A stretch of DNA of 64,000 bases from Aurelia coerulea. Its lineage: Eukaryota; Cnidaria; Scyphozoa; Semaeostomeae; Ulmaridae. Location of the stretch: the NCBI GenBank assembly GCA_039566865.1, contig CM076962.1, forward strand, positions 3,218,743 through 3,282,742, given 5' to 3'. Within the stretch, counting starts at the first letter, position 1. The number at the start of each line of letters is the position of its first letter. Of this stretch, positions 10,001 through 22,139 are shown one piece after another. A model generated the notes under the pieces. That model worked only from the letters and a program-made list of their open reading frames with translations, was not told the DNA's origin and ran no database searches. Both the position numbers and the translations under genes were made by a program.

Positions 10001-13000
10001 AGAATACGCTGTAATTTTGAAAAATATTCAAACTTTCTGGAAAGTCCAACGGTAGAATTATAGATAAGGATCTGAAGTTTCTTTCAAGCCATTCAATCAG
10101 AAGAAATAGGTCATTGAATTTTACACCCACCTTTTACGCCGAGTTAAAGATTTGGAACCTACAGTATGCTGTTCCAAATATTTAAGAATGCCAAATGTAA
10201 CATTCTGCAACCTATTTCTCTGAACCAAATGGCTTGAACAAAACTTTTGTTGCTTTGCTATGATTCTACCATTTGACTTTATCGGAAATGTTCGATATTT
10301 TCAAAATTACAGCATATTTCATATTTCAATTCATTTGAGGATGTGACATCGTCAGATTTTTAAATCATAAAACAGAACAGTGAAAGACATTATAGGGCTT
10401 TGAAATCTCAATCAAACTTCTCCTGGAAACTCCTTACTTCTAATCACTTCTCTTGTCACAATTTGTTTTCTAGGATGTTAAATTCAAACTGCCTGCCACA
10501 GAGTGAGTATATACAGTACATCCATTCATCGTACATCATGTGACCAAGTTCATGAGTTGCCATGCAGCCAGCATGGTGATAGCTGGGAGGGCAGATTGGG
10601 TTTCTTGATTACATACCAGGTGTCCCAAAATGATGTATTATCGTTTGATTGCTTATATGTCCAAAACCAATGAACCGATTTTGAAAACCTTTGTTTTATT
10701 TGATTGCTAAACGGCTAAATTGTCTTTGAAGATGTTGGTTATGGTTTTATGACGATGTTTTCATATCGAAATGAAGATTGATAAGCCTGCTCAAATTCGA
10801 GCTTTAGATGGCATGAGAAAGAAACAGCCTACTTTTCCAGTCAAAAATTTAGATGTGATACAAAAAGCTGAACTTGTATTAATATTCTCTGAATTTGGTA
10901 TTAACTAAATTTGTATTCTCTGAACGACTGTAACTTTAGCCTTTTGTATCATATCTAAAATGTTGACTGGAAAAGTAGGCCGGTTCTTTTTCATGCCATC
11001 TAAGGCTTGAATTTGAGCAGGTTTATTGATCTTCTTTTTGACATGAAATATTGGCGTAAAAGCACAACCAACATCCTCAAATTCAATGTAGCCTTTCGGT
11101 AATCGGTTACAATAAAGTTCTCGAAAATTGGTTCACTAGTTATCGACATATAATCAATCAAACGATAATACAGCATTTTGGGACACCCGGTACATTCATT
11201 AATTATATTACTATCTCTATGAATTATTCACTTGCAATCTAGCTATTGGTTGGTTGGATTTCATGACCTCAGAGCAGGTACACTGCACTCAGTGGCCTTG
11301 TGCACATTAACATGACAAGAGCTCCTAGCTCTCAAGAACTCTTCAGAGATTGAAAATTTTCAGGAATCCTTCATATTTTCATAACAATTTTCAAATTGTA
11401 AAAAATCCATTGAGGGTAAAATGGGCTAAAATGGGATCAGAAATTTGCCGAAAGTTACACCCTTGGAACTGGGATTTGGTTCAATGGGACTGGGAAATCA
11501 AATTGCAAAAACAGTAGTCTTTGAATGAAAGTTGATTCATGGCTTTATGTCTACAAAATGTTGCTTGGATTTCCTGCAAACTATGACTTTGGAAAATGAA
11601 AATGAGGACCCCTGTTCGGAACCCGCTGAGTAGTGAAACAGAAAGTTTGTCAAATTTTTGTCAAATGGTAGATTCCACTACATACAAATGCCATAATGAA
11701 TTAATACACTACACTATCACAACAATTTACAATGAAGAATTACAAACTAACAAAATATTAATTTGATAATGAATTCGTATGCAAGGAATTTCTTAAAGGA
11801 GGAGCTTTCTAGGAAAACTAATCGAGGAGAGAGCACCCGCTTGGTTAAAAGCAACATTTTGGAGTTTGATTGATAAATAGATAAAGATTCCATTAAGTCA
11901 ACAATTTCAAACTTTAAGTATGACTGCTAACATTGGCGGGTTGTTTGAGGTTCTATGACTGGTAGTTGGTGGTGAAGAAATGGAGTTTAAGTTGAAGCCA
12001 GAAACTCATTACTGTTGAAGCTTGTTTTGTAACATGCGAAATGCTGTTCCAAGATTTTGCACCTGCATATCTTATAGATTTCAAACCATTTTGCAAAGTG
12101 TTTTTGCATGTCAGAAAAATGTCTTTACGTGCCTGCCTGGTATCATGTTGATGAACTTACGAACAGAGCATTTAATTTGTGACCCTTTTCTCTGCAGTAA
12201 TCCTCCTGGAACTGTAGCTGTCCATAGAGGTAAGCTTTATCCATTAGTGTACTTGTTATTGTCTGGTCACATCCCAAAGGCAGGACACTGCCATCCTATG
12301 CCGGGTGTCCCAAAATGATGTATTATTGTATGATTGCTGACATGTCCATAACCAATGAACCAATGTTCACAAACTTTGTTTTATTTGATTGCCTAAAGCT
12401 AAATTGTATTGGTTGTGGTTTTGATCCCTATAATCCTACAATCCCCCAGCTTACGCCACCGTGACAGCAGTTGGATGTGCAGAGTCCACCTACACAAAAC
12501 TCCGGGAGCACCTCAGTCTAAGTTAAAGGGCTAGGCTGCTGTTTTTCCAAAAAGTTTAATTGAACCGTCCAGAAGTTTTAATGAAAGAAATAGTTACTTT
12601 TAGGATGATTCTGTTTGCAAAAGTGCTTTCATATGGGTTCCTGTATAGTAACAAATGACATAACTCCTTTGAGTTCATGTTAGCAACATCATGACCGACA
12701 TCCGAGAGTTGACCAAGGAGATCTTGGCTTTGCACTGTCAACAGGGAGTTTGACATTGACATGAGATTGGTATATTCTTCGTGATTATACTGTTTGTCAA
12801 ACACCAATGATTGTTTTTGACTGCTCTGGTACTTTGCGGATATTTATTTGAACTGGTCAAACTTTAGTCTTCCTCTGATAGTTAATATATCGTCTTTTTC
12901 TAACAGATGCAGTAGGACCTCCCACACAGCAAAGAAGTTTCCTTGAGTATGTATCGTCCATTGTGGTCAGTGGTGGCATTGTCTATGCTGCAATCTATGT

Positions 13001-16000
13001 TGTACAGGTATATGATGCACTCTACACATTCTTTATCCCACGTATGCTTGATAATTTGACCAATATGATATCCATTGATTCTGAAATACCTGGTATGCCA
13101 ACGAAAGTTCATTTTTAGACTCTGTTCGTTGTAGATTCCTTTCTGAAATTAGGAGGAATTTTCTCGAGAAAGTTCTTTCAAGAAAGCTTCAAAAACGATG
13201 AAATCACGAGCAGATATTCCTAATATTTCTGCTTTACAGCAATGACTTTTAAATGCTTCAACAGATGTTACTCCTTTGGGAGGATGAAAATGCCATCGTT
13301 AGGACAATAACAAAATCATTCCGAGTGATTTCATCCTTCCAACAGGATGACACATGCTAAAATTTCATCACAAACAAACATCACAATGAAACCAACACAC
13401 ACGTGCTAAAATAAAATTTCGTATTCAAATTTCATCATAAACCTGACCCGTCATCTAATGTTAGACAGAATCTAATATACGATCCATTAGGTTTTAATCG
13501 TACGCAGTGTACCTAATTGTATGTAGTTTAACGTTGCGCCTTCGCTCCCCTTGGCATCGTCCCTTTAGTGTTGTACAGTATTAGGAAGGTATAGTAGATT
13601 GTAATGATTTATTGATTTATCACCACGAAAAAGTTTTCTCTTTGTCCATTCATATCGATTCTTTAGAAAGCTTGATCGACGTTTTTTGATCGTTTTCAGT
13701 GTTTTCGAATACGAAAATTTTAAGAAACTCGCTTCTAGCTCTAAAAACTGTAAACAAAAAAACTTGCAAAAAATCCTTGAATCTAATTCAGGCTTTTTGC
13801 TAAAGATTAAGTCATAAATCTTCAAAATCGGTCCTGTGTACGATTGATCGTGGCCTGCCAAAACTGCATAATTTATTTTGGTGCACCCAGTATTTGCCAA
13901 TATTATTGTCTCGATATCCAGAGAGCAGTGGCTTTTCAAACGGGCGTTGTTGTTTTTTCTCACCTTGCATTACCTCTTTCAGAAATACGTCATCCCCTAC
14001 TTGTATGGCAAAGAAGAAGAAGAGTTTGAGAAGCTCGGGAAGAATCTAGCAGAACTGAGCCATGGAGTAAAAAGCTTAGGTAAGTAGGCCAATCCTTTGT
14101 ATTTTTAGTGACGCAACTGTATGTTTCCATTAGAAATTTGTGTTTGTTAGGCCCCGTTCACACTGCTCCGTTTTTGTACAAACACGGAGAGAGTGTTCAC
14201 ACTGATCCGCATAAAAACGCCACAAAAACGGAGGTTTTCGAAAACGCTATCAAAAGTGGCTATCCACAAAAACGGAGGTTTTTTAAAACGCACTCGATCA
14301 GTGTGAACGCACAAAAACGGAGGTTTTTGAAATCGCTCCAACAATGAGTTTCACAAAAACGGAGCAATGTGAACGCACAAAAACGGAGGTTTTTCTCTCC
14401 GTATTTGTTATCAGGTGGATCAATGTGAACGGGTAGCTTGGATGCCACAAAAACGGACACTAACAAAAACGGAGCAGGGTGAACGGGGCCTTAGACGGGT
14501 GGAAAATGTGTCGAATGAGGAGACACGCTTCACCCTTTTGAGAATGTTAGAAAACTAAGGACGTAATGGAAACTGTCATTCTCTTAATTAAAATTTACAA
14601 CGAAGATAAAGATTTAAAATGTAAAACTTACAACAAAACTCAGTATAAAGCCTCGCCTATCATAGTTCTGTAAGTAGAGTGTTTTGGAGTTCAGGAAAGA
14701 GGTTGATTGGCAAACAGATTGCATTATTAAGAACCTAGTTAAGATATCAGCCTGAAATGGTTCTTATATATTGGGTAAAAGATATAATTTCATTTCAGGC
14801 CGTAGGTTCTCAATAGATGAAGGTTCTTATGTGCGGGTTTTTACTGTATTCTTTATTATCTTTATTCTGTATTACTGTATTTTACTGGATTTATTCCTGA
14901 TTAGCACATTCCATCAAAGGGCGTGTTAGTCAATCCTAACTGCCATCAATAATCTTACTTCTTTACAATGTCAGAAATTCTGGATTGGTCCAATCCTTGT
15001 CTTTCCTACAAAAGATATAATACGTTGTCCTTATGCAAATGTTTATTATGTTTCTAGCAATGCTTTTTTTGATGGAAGCTCCGAAGTCCGATGCTCTTTA
15101 ATGCTTGCAGTATGCCATTTCAATCACCGTCTTTGCATATCAATACTAATCACCTCCCGTTTTAAATAAATAAAACAGCGAGAGTTCACCAGCTCTGTCG
15201 TATCAAACGGCAGAAAAACGACTTGATTTAAAGGGGCAGTCAGACGCGAAACGCGGGTAGCAGATTCTGCGTGTCACAATCCAATTCCATATAGGCCTAA
15301 ATACCAAAACATGTCTACTGTACCTCTTTGTTCGCTGTCATTCTGATGAAATTAATTGAGCAATGAATCCAGTAGTGTTTGAGAAGGCTCTATTCACCTT
15401 TCGGTTTCACCAAGCATCATAAATCTGACTCAAAACCATATTCTTTGGTGAGTTTCTTGCCCACTTTGACTTGTAGATTATCTCTTTGCAGCTTCAAAGT
15501 TGCTTCAGCAAGATCGCTGTTTACTACTTTCAGGAACTTGTGATAAACAAAATAACTTTGCAAATACATGAAATCAACATAGACAAACACTATCTGTCAA
15601 TTAAATCCTTGAGATTGTCAAAACAATGTCGATGGAGATGGATTGAAATGTGCGATAATCCCATTCAAAATCTCCATTGACGAGTCGATGCTAAGCCTAA
15701 GCACTTTTCATACAAATACAATGAAAATGTCCCGCGCAACGTGACGTCTGACTGCCCCTTTAAGCATCGTGTTTCTGCCGCGTTTAATTAATCAATTCTA
15801 GGCCATGGTCCGCAGTTTCTACGTGTGATCAGCCACCTCGGCACTTGTGCATTTTGAAAAATGGCAATTTTAACCATTTTAATTTCAATCCGATACGGCA
15901 AAAAACGATGTTCAAATCAGATTTTTAGACACGGCAGATTCTGCCGTTTTTACTACAGTTCGATTCGACACGGCAAAAAACTATGTTTAAACAACAAGGC

Positions 16001-17653
16001 CTCAAGTGTGTAGTTTTGTTTTACTTCTGCTCTCCTTTGAAATTTATGAAAATAATTAGATTTAAATTTTTTTTTTCTAAATTTGTCTATTTGCTGCGCC
16101 GCAATGAAAAAATGATTCATTGCTGATTGTAACTATTTTGTCTTTTCTAAATAAAGTCCGTCATTTCTAGGCTTAGAGATGAAGACAACCCTGAAAGCTT
16201 TGGAGGTGAGGATTCGTGGTAACTTTTGTTTATTCCATACCAGATATTTGCAGCTGTACTAGTTTATTTCAAAGGTTCTCCAGTGGCGTACTGGAGCAGC
16301 TTGTTGTACCCAGGGGCCCCTCTGGCTGCAAGTAGATAAAAACTGTTTGCCAAATGTCCAACTTCGAAAACAGTGTTTTTTTTATTTTTTTATTTTCCAT
16401 CTAAAAATGTACATGACAATTTACTACCTACATTACTTTACCTACTTTACATGCGACTACGATACCAAGAGGAGCAAAATACTATGTCAACCAAACAGTG
16501 TTTTTATCGACAATATCTGTTCGAAGTTAAGCACAGCACGGATAGGCGTTCATGGAGGTTTTATATGAAGGCCCGTTTGCACACATTGAGGAGGTGGCTG
16601 AAACGCTAGCTCTTCCGGGAGTAAGTTCACTGCTATCTAGCACTAGTTCATCCTAAATTCTTAAGTGCAACTGCATCCCTTAGTCAACTGAATTTGTCGC
16701 TTTTATTTATCAGGTGCCAATTTATTTCTAACTTTTCATGACCTAGTCTTAAAGTGAAATGTTTGCATCTTAAGGGGCTGGGTCACGTAACCGTAAACAA
16801 CCCTGTTATATTTAGTTATATCTATAATCTATCTTGTCTTCTGCACGTGTCCATTGTGTTCTGCACAAATTTTGGTGGATGGGGTGAATCCACAATAAAT
16901 GTACTCTTAGAAAATCCATCGATATCTCTGTAATCTTATAACATATGAATGTTGTGTTTGTTCCCCTACCAAATTCAAAAGTCCATCTTCAAAATATCTC
17001 TTTCATTTTGAGAAAAATAATGGAAAATCTATGTGATATGGCCTATAGAGAAAACTGTTAAATCGTCGTCTTGAAAGAAGTTTGTTTACTTTACGTGACC
17101 CAGCCCCCTTTAAATCAACTTAACATTTGAACTGAAAGAAATATTCACTACAATTTGAGAAGTGAAAATCATTTGCAGTTGCCAAATATAAAAACAACAA
17201 CATACGGAATAGAGAATATTCAGTACAGAGGATACCTTTTGTGGTCCTCATTGCCGAAAGATATTAAAGATTCCAATACACTTTCTGAATTTAAGCGAAA
17301 AATTAAATTATGGAATGGAAATACTTGCATCTGCAGATTGTGCAAAGTATTCATTAAAGATTTAGGGTTTTTGTAGGCTAGTAGCAAATTATATTTATAA
17401 ACTAAGGTTTGACTTATTTGTTGGCATTAATTAGCTTAGTAGCTATACATATTTTTTACTTTTTTGCCAACGTAAAAGAAATTGTTAATAATAATAATAA
17501 TAATGACGAAGATTTTTATCGAAACGTTTGAGGCATTTAACAGTTGTGTTTTTATAATAATAATAATAATAATAATATTAAAACAAATAATAATATAATA
17601 CAAATAATAATAATAATAATAATAATACAAATAATAATAATAATAATAATACA

Positions 17654-17685
<32 letters not shown>

Positions 17686-17878
17686 AAATAATAATAATAA
17701 TAATAATAATACAAATAATAATAATAATAATAATACAAATAATAATAATAATAATAATAATACAAATAATAATAATAATAATAATACAAATAATAATAAT
17801 AATAATAATAATAATACGAATACGAATAATAATAATAATAATAATAATACAAATAATAATAATAATAATAATAATACA

Positions 17879-17913
<35 letters not shown>

Positions 17914-19931
17914 AAATAATAATATCAACCTTTTATGTATTAATCAACTTGAATACGGTTTGTTGATTTTGAAACTGAATTGTCATATTTTGTCAACATC
18001 TGCTGGTCTGGTCGTAACAATCATTTTGTCGCATTCTGTCTGGCCATACCACATAGTTTAGAAAGCCTTGTCGGCTGGGTCTCATATTTAATACCTTAGG
18101 AGTTTCTTGGGCAGAAGATTGTCTGTGTTATAATTTCTGATATATCATTTCTTGATCTTTTTCAGGAACAAATCATAAAACAGCAGAACGTTTTATCGAA
18201 TGTTAGCGCAGAGCTTGCAGTAACCAAGGTATGTTTAAAAGAATAACCTAGTAGCTTTCTTGTCAGTCAGCAATACTGTAGCCCAGTTTAATGTTAGTTT
18301 TTCAGTTTTCAAGTAATGTGTAAAACGGCTTTCAACAAACGCCACATAAATTTATTTTCCAGAAATCTGGAAACCGCAGTAGCAGATTTTGTTCTTCGTT
18401 TTTGTTGACCCTTGCTTTCTTCTTTTGGATAATGGATCTACTCGTAGGCCAGAATATCTTTGATTTGTTGTTGAACGCTCAATAACAAATCATTAGCGAT
18501 ATGATTAAACAATTTATAATACTTCTATCTTTCTGTTGCAGGCCAAGGTAGAGCTTGTACCTTCAGATGCAACTAGCCTGTCTGATGTTAAATCAGAAAT
18601 CGCATCGGTTAAAGGACTCCTTCTCGGCCGGTAAGTTCACAATTCTACCCTTTCACAGCTCGTAAAAGTAAATTTTTTATTGCAATTCATCAACATTTTT
18701 TTCGATAGTTTCAATCACATCCTTGCTGCTCGATTGGTAATTTGCAGCACTCGTCATTTTACTCATTTTTACTCATTTCTGTCATTTCAGAAACCAGTTC
18801 CCTACAACGCCATTTGCCCCGTCTTCCACCTCACCATCGATACCAGCATGGCAAAAGGTATCAACGAGGAAGAAAGCAGAAGATGTCAGGGTGGAAGATA
18901 GGAAAAATACAAGTCCAACAGGTATGATGTTCATGCTTTATATTTCAAGAGCTTTTGTATTTGTACCCAGCATCCGAAGGTAATTTTAAGGACGTTGAGA
19001 AGCTGAGCTTATCGAAGCAGCATCCTGGTCCTTCCTCTCGATGTGACCACACCTCGTAATTACAAAGAGTCGGCGACTCTCCTAACACTTTGTAGCAGGT
19101 TCGGCAGGGCGGGGACTCGAACCACCAACCTTCAGATTTGTAGTCAAGCGTGCTACCACTGAGCCATCCCCGCTACTATACGTTTCAAGAGCTCGAAGAT
19201 CAACAAGTAAATAAAGTAAAATATAAGCGCATTCATGTAAACCTAAAGCACAGGAACGTAGGAAGCATCTAAAACTTGGAGGGGCACGGCACTTCAAGGG
19301 CACATTTTTCACACGAAGGGCTTTTTAATGTACATCCGACTTTAACGTAAGAATTTTAAGTCCACCAGAGTTTAGTGTCAATCCTGATAGATATCCGATT
19401 TCCTTCACAACAAAATAAAAGAAGGAGTAAACATAACAAAATTACAAAGTAGATACTAGCGACATTCAACGAAATTTTGTCTGCTTCGGTCTTGAAAAGG
19501 GGCATACCTGAAGGAAAAAGAGCACTTTTTGGTTTGTTTCAAAATCTTGGAGGGCACGTGCCCCCAATGCCCTCCGGTTCCTACGTCTCTGGAAAAAACT
19601 CAATCCGCGTTGAACTCAACACCGGTTGAAATTTCTCATGTAAAGGCCTTCACCAAACACATTTCTTGTTGTAGGAGCTAAAAGCCAAGAAGATGGTATA
19701 CACAGAATCACTCAGCACGAAAAAGATGCAGTGTCAAGTATTCTCAATGCTTGTGACTCCGTTTCAAAGCAGTCGGATATTGACATTACCCCCGGTGAAT
19801 CAAGCAAGGATGATTCTCGACTCAATGACTCTTTACTTAGTGATCAGGAGGTTGCTGGCCTGATGGAAAATAGTTCGGATGCGTTGTCGTCGACTTATGT
19901 TAAGTTGGGCCAGGCGACTGAAAATGTGTGA
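7034..19931 (+). CDS. PEX14: Peroxin-14 (PEX14), 12 exons
   Basis: PEX14 is the peroxisomal membrane docking protein for the PEX5/PEX7 cargo receptors. I read 12 coding exons: 7034-7072, 8407-8460, 9163-9306, 10474-10502, 12198-12229, 12907-13007, 13983-14079, 16171-16205, 18166-18228, 18542-18630, 18791-18921 and 19675-19931. All junctions are GT-AG and phases match, giving 1071 bp (356 aa; human is 377). Exon 3 encodes the conserved receptor-binding domain ([12 protein letters not shown], then [13 protein letters not shown]), with the two aromatic residues F38 and F55 spaced as in the human protein. Exons 6-7 give a hydrophobic segment (about 114-137). Exons 7-10 are coiled-coil-like and acidic. 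Exon 11 has the Pro-rich RNQFP...IPAWQ motif. The C-terminus is acidic and Ser-rich. Introns are filled with MITEs, a LINE end and a long microsatellite. Alternative splicing of the 29- and 32-bp exons cannot be judged. Confidence 0.93.
7947..8266 (-). mobile_element. CCTTG-motif MITE, copy 2 (PEX14 intron 1)
   Basis: Inverted relative to copies 1 and 3. It runs from CCTTACAAACATACAAGGCC to GGCCTTGTATTTTTATACAG. The interior consists largely of short ACAAGGCTA/CCTTGTTATGA units. The right end is about 140 bp before exon 2. Confidence 0.75.
8713..8934. mobile_element. TIR element in PEX14 intron 2
   Basis: The ends CTAGCCTACGAGTAGACCCA and TGGGTCTACACGTAGGCTAG are nearly complementary. A partial copy with CCAGAAATCTGGAAACCGCA and the right TIR lies at about 18310-18455 in PEX14 intron 9. 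Confidence 0.75.
9317..9619 (+). mobile_element. CCTTG-motif MITE, copy 3, next to exon 3 donor
   Basis: A 303-bp element with TIR CCTGTACGAAAATACAAGG and its complement. It begins 10 bp after the end of PEX14 exon 3 (9306), so the splice donor is almost contiguous with transposon sequence. Confidence 0.8.
9638..10165. mobile_element. Fold-back element F2 (PEX14 intron 3)
   Basis: A full-length copy of the fold-back family: left GCATAGGTTCCAAATCTTTA, right TAAAGATTTGGAACCTACAG, octamer TGACGTCA at 9970-9977. Confidence 0.85.
10166..10395. mobile_element. Fold-back element fragment F2b
   Basis: Directly abuts F2. It holds a left half only (GTTCCAAATATTTAAGAATG onward) and the octamer is mutated (GTGACATCGTC). 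It ends about 80 bp before PEX14 exon 4. Confidence 0.6.
10616..11190. mobile_element. Mariner-type MITE (CCGGGTGTCCC family), 575 bp
   Basis: The left end CCAGGTGTCCCAAAATGATG pairs with the right end CATTTTGGGACACCCGG, and TA flanks both sides. Long TIRs of about 150 bp or more make most of the element palindromic. TA duplication suggests a Tc1/mariner-class origin. A truncated relative is at 12301-12435. Confidence 0.8.
11191..12197. other. PEX14 intron 4 remainder, no gene seen
   Basis: I see no exon, TIR pair or tandem repeat here. The sequence appears unique and AT-rich. Confidence 0.5.
12301..12435. mobile_element. Truncated mariner-type MITE
   Basis: It starts CCGGGTGTCCCAAAATGATG and follows the left arm of the 10616-11190 element, then ends without a right TIR. 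Confidence 0.65.
13600..13890. mobile_element. Half copy of the CCGGGTGCGCC mariner-type MITE
   Basis: Matches the right half of the full element at 58195-58809, including the GTTTTTTGATCG block and the terminal TTATTTTGGTGCACCCAG. TA follows at 13891. It ends about 90 bp before PEX14 exon 7. Confidence 0.7.
14150..14490. mobile_element. Harbinger-like MITE, GGCCCCGTTCACAC family, copy 1
   Basis: TIR GGCCCCGTTCACACTGCTCC and its complement, flanked by TTA on both sides (14147-14149, 14491-14493), a 3-bp TWA-type duplication as in PIF/Harbinger. The interior is a chain of CAAAAACGGAGGTTTT units in both directions. The second copy is at 27336-27670. Confidence 0.75.
15232..15759. mobile_element. 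TTAA-flanked MITE, 528 bp
   Basis: AGGGGCAGTCAGACG at the left pairs with CGTCTGACTGCCCCT at the right. TTAA lies at 15228-15231 and 15760-15763. It sits in PEX14 intron 7. Confidence 0.75.
16774..17109. mobile_element. TTAA-flanked MITE, 336 bp
   Basis: GGGGCTGGGTCACGTAA at the left pairs with TTACGTGACCCAGCCCC at the right, with TTAA on both sides. It sits in PEX14 intron 8. Confidence 0.75.
17130..17460 (+). mobile_element. LINE 3' end with reverse transcriptase C-terminus
   Basis: The open frame to 17376 encodes a typical LINE RT tail: [49 protein letters not shown] and CRLCKVF. The copy is 5'-truncated and followed by AT-rich 3' UTR and then a long TAA repeat. It belongs to a different LINE group from the one at 1203. 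Confidence 0.75.
17487..17925 (+). repeat. (AAT)n microsatellite with regular ACA interruptions
   Basis: From about 17580 the AAT runs (6 to 11 units) are interrupted by single ACA triplets, giving a loose 24-36 bp higher-order period. It follows the LINE 3' end and probably grew from its tail. Long poly-Tyr, poly-Leu and poly-Ile frames here are artefacts. Confidence 0.95.
19109..19173 (-). repeat. tRNA-like sequence (SINE head or tRNA pseudogene)
   Basis: Box A TGGCTCAGTGG and box B GGTTCGAGTCC are both intact. The 7-bp acceptor stem GCGGGGA/TCCCCGC is perfect, but the unit is only 65 nt and the D stem is imperfect, so a functional tRNA is unlikely. It lies in PEX14 intron 11. Confidence 0.6.
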
Positions 19932-19941
19932 GGCTCATATT

Positions 19942-20600
19942 AAATCATAAGTGATAGGACACCAAGTGTGTATCAGAGTGAATTGTTTATCAGTTATGAA
20001 CCACCTTAACCTATTGTTTGGTGTGTATTTTGAACTTATATTTACTTGGTAGTGAGCCACATTATCTCCGTTTCGTGACTTTGAACATGTCAGTTGTGAG
20101 CCACCTTAAGTGCAGATCCGCCTTAAGCGTAAACCTCCAAGGAGAACGTGGCTTACTGCTGAAAAATTCCCAACGTTTGCAGCTGCAGATGATGTGCGTG
20201 CTGATTGTTCAGCAGGAGTAATTTCTGCCGAATCCGTCCGTTCTTTATTCATCGTGTAACTCAATTACGCGTTCTAATATAAATCAGGTGGCTGATCGAA
20301 TAAACAGTACGTACACACTTATCTTTTGCGGAAAATTCGTCGCAAGCCCTTAATTTCACGTCTGAAGGTGCCGGGTATCGAGGTCAGTGGATGTTTTGGG
20401 CGTCTGCGGTCTATCTCACTTGGGAACTAATCAGGGGTCTGGGAACTGGTAGAAAATGGTTTCAAAATTGCGAAATAGCGATAAGGTGGCTCACTTCCAA
20501 TTATGAATGAGTTCAAAAGGCACAAAAAGCGAGAAGTTAAGGTAACTCGCTGCTGATATACATTTTACTCTGATACACACTTGGACTCTTATCGCTCATA
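19942..20600. mobile_element. TIR element at the PEX14 3' end
   Basis: ACCAAGTGTGTATCAGAGT near the left has its complement ACTCTGATACACACTTGG near the right, with flanking similarity on each side. It starts about 10 bp after the PEX14 stop codon, so the PEX14 3' UTR is probably largely transposon-derived. AGCCACCTTAA motifs recur inside. Confidence 0.6.
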
Positions 20601-21094
20601 ATTAAATAAAGTGTTTGTAAACAAGGGCTGATTTTGTAACAATTGCTTTTGTTGCAAGATGTTGCCTTGATGTTTCATGATATAGTAAAATTTATTTAGG
20701 AGGCTACTTCCAATGCTTTCAGCGACTGTTCATATGTTCATAGGCCATAAGTGAGTCATAGCATGGTTGTATTGCTTGAGTTCCCCCTTTCCCAGCCTTT
20801 TAGTTAAAAGTACCTCAGCTGTGGCGGTTCAAATTCGCATCGGCCAATATATTCTTTGCCGGCGCATCAGAAACAAGAAACATCGGGAATCAGGAATAAA
20901 AAAAAGAAACAAATCAGTAGTAAGACACAAAGAAGAATATCGAAAAATATCGAAACTGATGCCCCTGTGATTTCACTCCGCGAAAAAGGAGAGGAGTGAC
21001 ACCGGATTGCCTTGGTGTCGTGTAACTGCACCCCCCTATCCGATGCGAAAAGTAATCCGGTTTTTGATTAATCCGGAAGAGTGTAACTGGGGCC

Positions 21095-22130
21095 TTAGTG
21101 TTTAAGACCTCGTGTGAGTCAATCTGACAAGCAGTGGCAGACACTTAAGGGGTAGGCCGTCGCCCCAATGTTGGTTAGAACAGAGATCTTTGTTTGAAAG
21201 CAATAGAATAAACAATGCTTTTGCTGAAACGATTTCTTCGCCCCCAATATTTGGCGAAGTGTCCATCACTGCGGACAAGTGGTTATTGACAACCTCGTCC
21301 CCTAGGCCTTTTGCCATATTGGGACGTAGACGAAAGGACGGAGACGAAACTCTGATAATTCGGTGTGAAGGCAAATTGAGTGGTTGGTTTTTCCTTTTAC
21401 CTCAAAAACGGCAATTCCTTTGTTCTCCAGCAATTTGAAATTATCTAGTAAAGTTTTTAAAGTACTAAGGGTTCTGGCGTTGTTTTTAATTTTTCTACAT
21501 TTGTTAAAGGGTTGATGGTCTTGTCTTGCAGATAAACAACATTTTCAAAATGCAAAAAGAAAATCTGAATTCGACACTGGAACCCTTTATATTTCTTGAT
21601 TTTGACATTGCTTGAGAACCCGGGGGGGGGGGTCACTACCATATGTACCAGTACGGGATGTGCCATTTTTTGGGGTACCTTTTTTCAGGCTGAAAATAAA
21701 TTTTAGGGTGTCATTTTTGGTAAAATCACAAATGAACATACATTTTAGGGTGTCATTTTGGAAGAAAAACGCGTCAGGGCATTGAATTTGATCTGATTTC
21801 AGAGACTTGGTTAGAATTTAGAATTTTGGTCACAATTTTAGGGTATCTATTTTGAATGGCCCGTAAATTTTGGGGTATGGATTTTGGAAAATTCATAAAT
21901 TTTAGGGTATGATTTTACAATTCAAAATGGCACACCCCCGTCATCCGCCTATTGAAGTGACCCTCCCGGGCTTGAGAAAAGAAAGTGCTGGTGTGTTGAA
22001 GCAATTACTTGGTACTGTGATGAGAGAACACTGCCATTGGCTTTGGCAAATAGCAAACTTTATATTTGTGACCGTGTTTCATAACTCTGCGTGGCCACAT
22101 TATTTTTATCTGAAGCAAGAATTAAACGAT
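21095..22130. repeat. Diverged copy of the 31711-32750 element
   Basis: Shares with the 31.7-32.7 kb element the blocks GAGTCAATCTGACAA, a CTACATTT...AAAGGG block and GACATTGCTTG. It is interrupted by the G-run MITE at 21619-21970. Ends are poorly defined. Confidence 0.45.
21619..21970. mobile_element. G-run hAT-like MITE with 8-bp target duplication
   Basis: CCCGGGGGGGGGGTCAC at the left pairs with GTGACCCTCCCGGG at the right. CTTGAGAA is present on both sides (21611-21618 and 21971-21978), a clean 8-bp duplication as made by hAT elements. The inside repeats a TTTTAGGGTGTCATTTT unit. Confidence 0.8.
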
Positions 22131-22139
22131 TTAAAATGA

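Noticed and set aside
13565..13963. 132-codon minus-strand open frame in PEX14 intron 6
   Set aside because: It coincides with a half copy of the 58195-58809 MITE and has no recognisable protein features.
17436..17966. Poly-Tyr, poly-Leu and poly-Ile open frames
   Set aside because: They are translations of an AAT/ATT microsatellite.
19109..19173. Functional tRNA gene
   Set aside because: Boxes A and B and the acceptor stem are good, but the 65-nt length and poor D stem fit a SINE head or pseudogene better.
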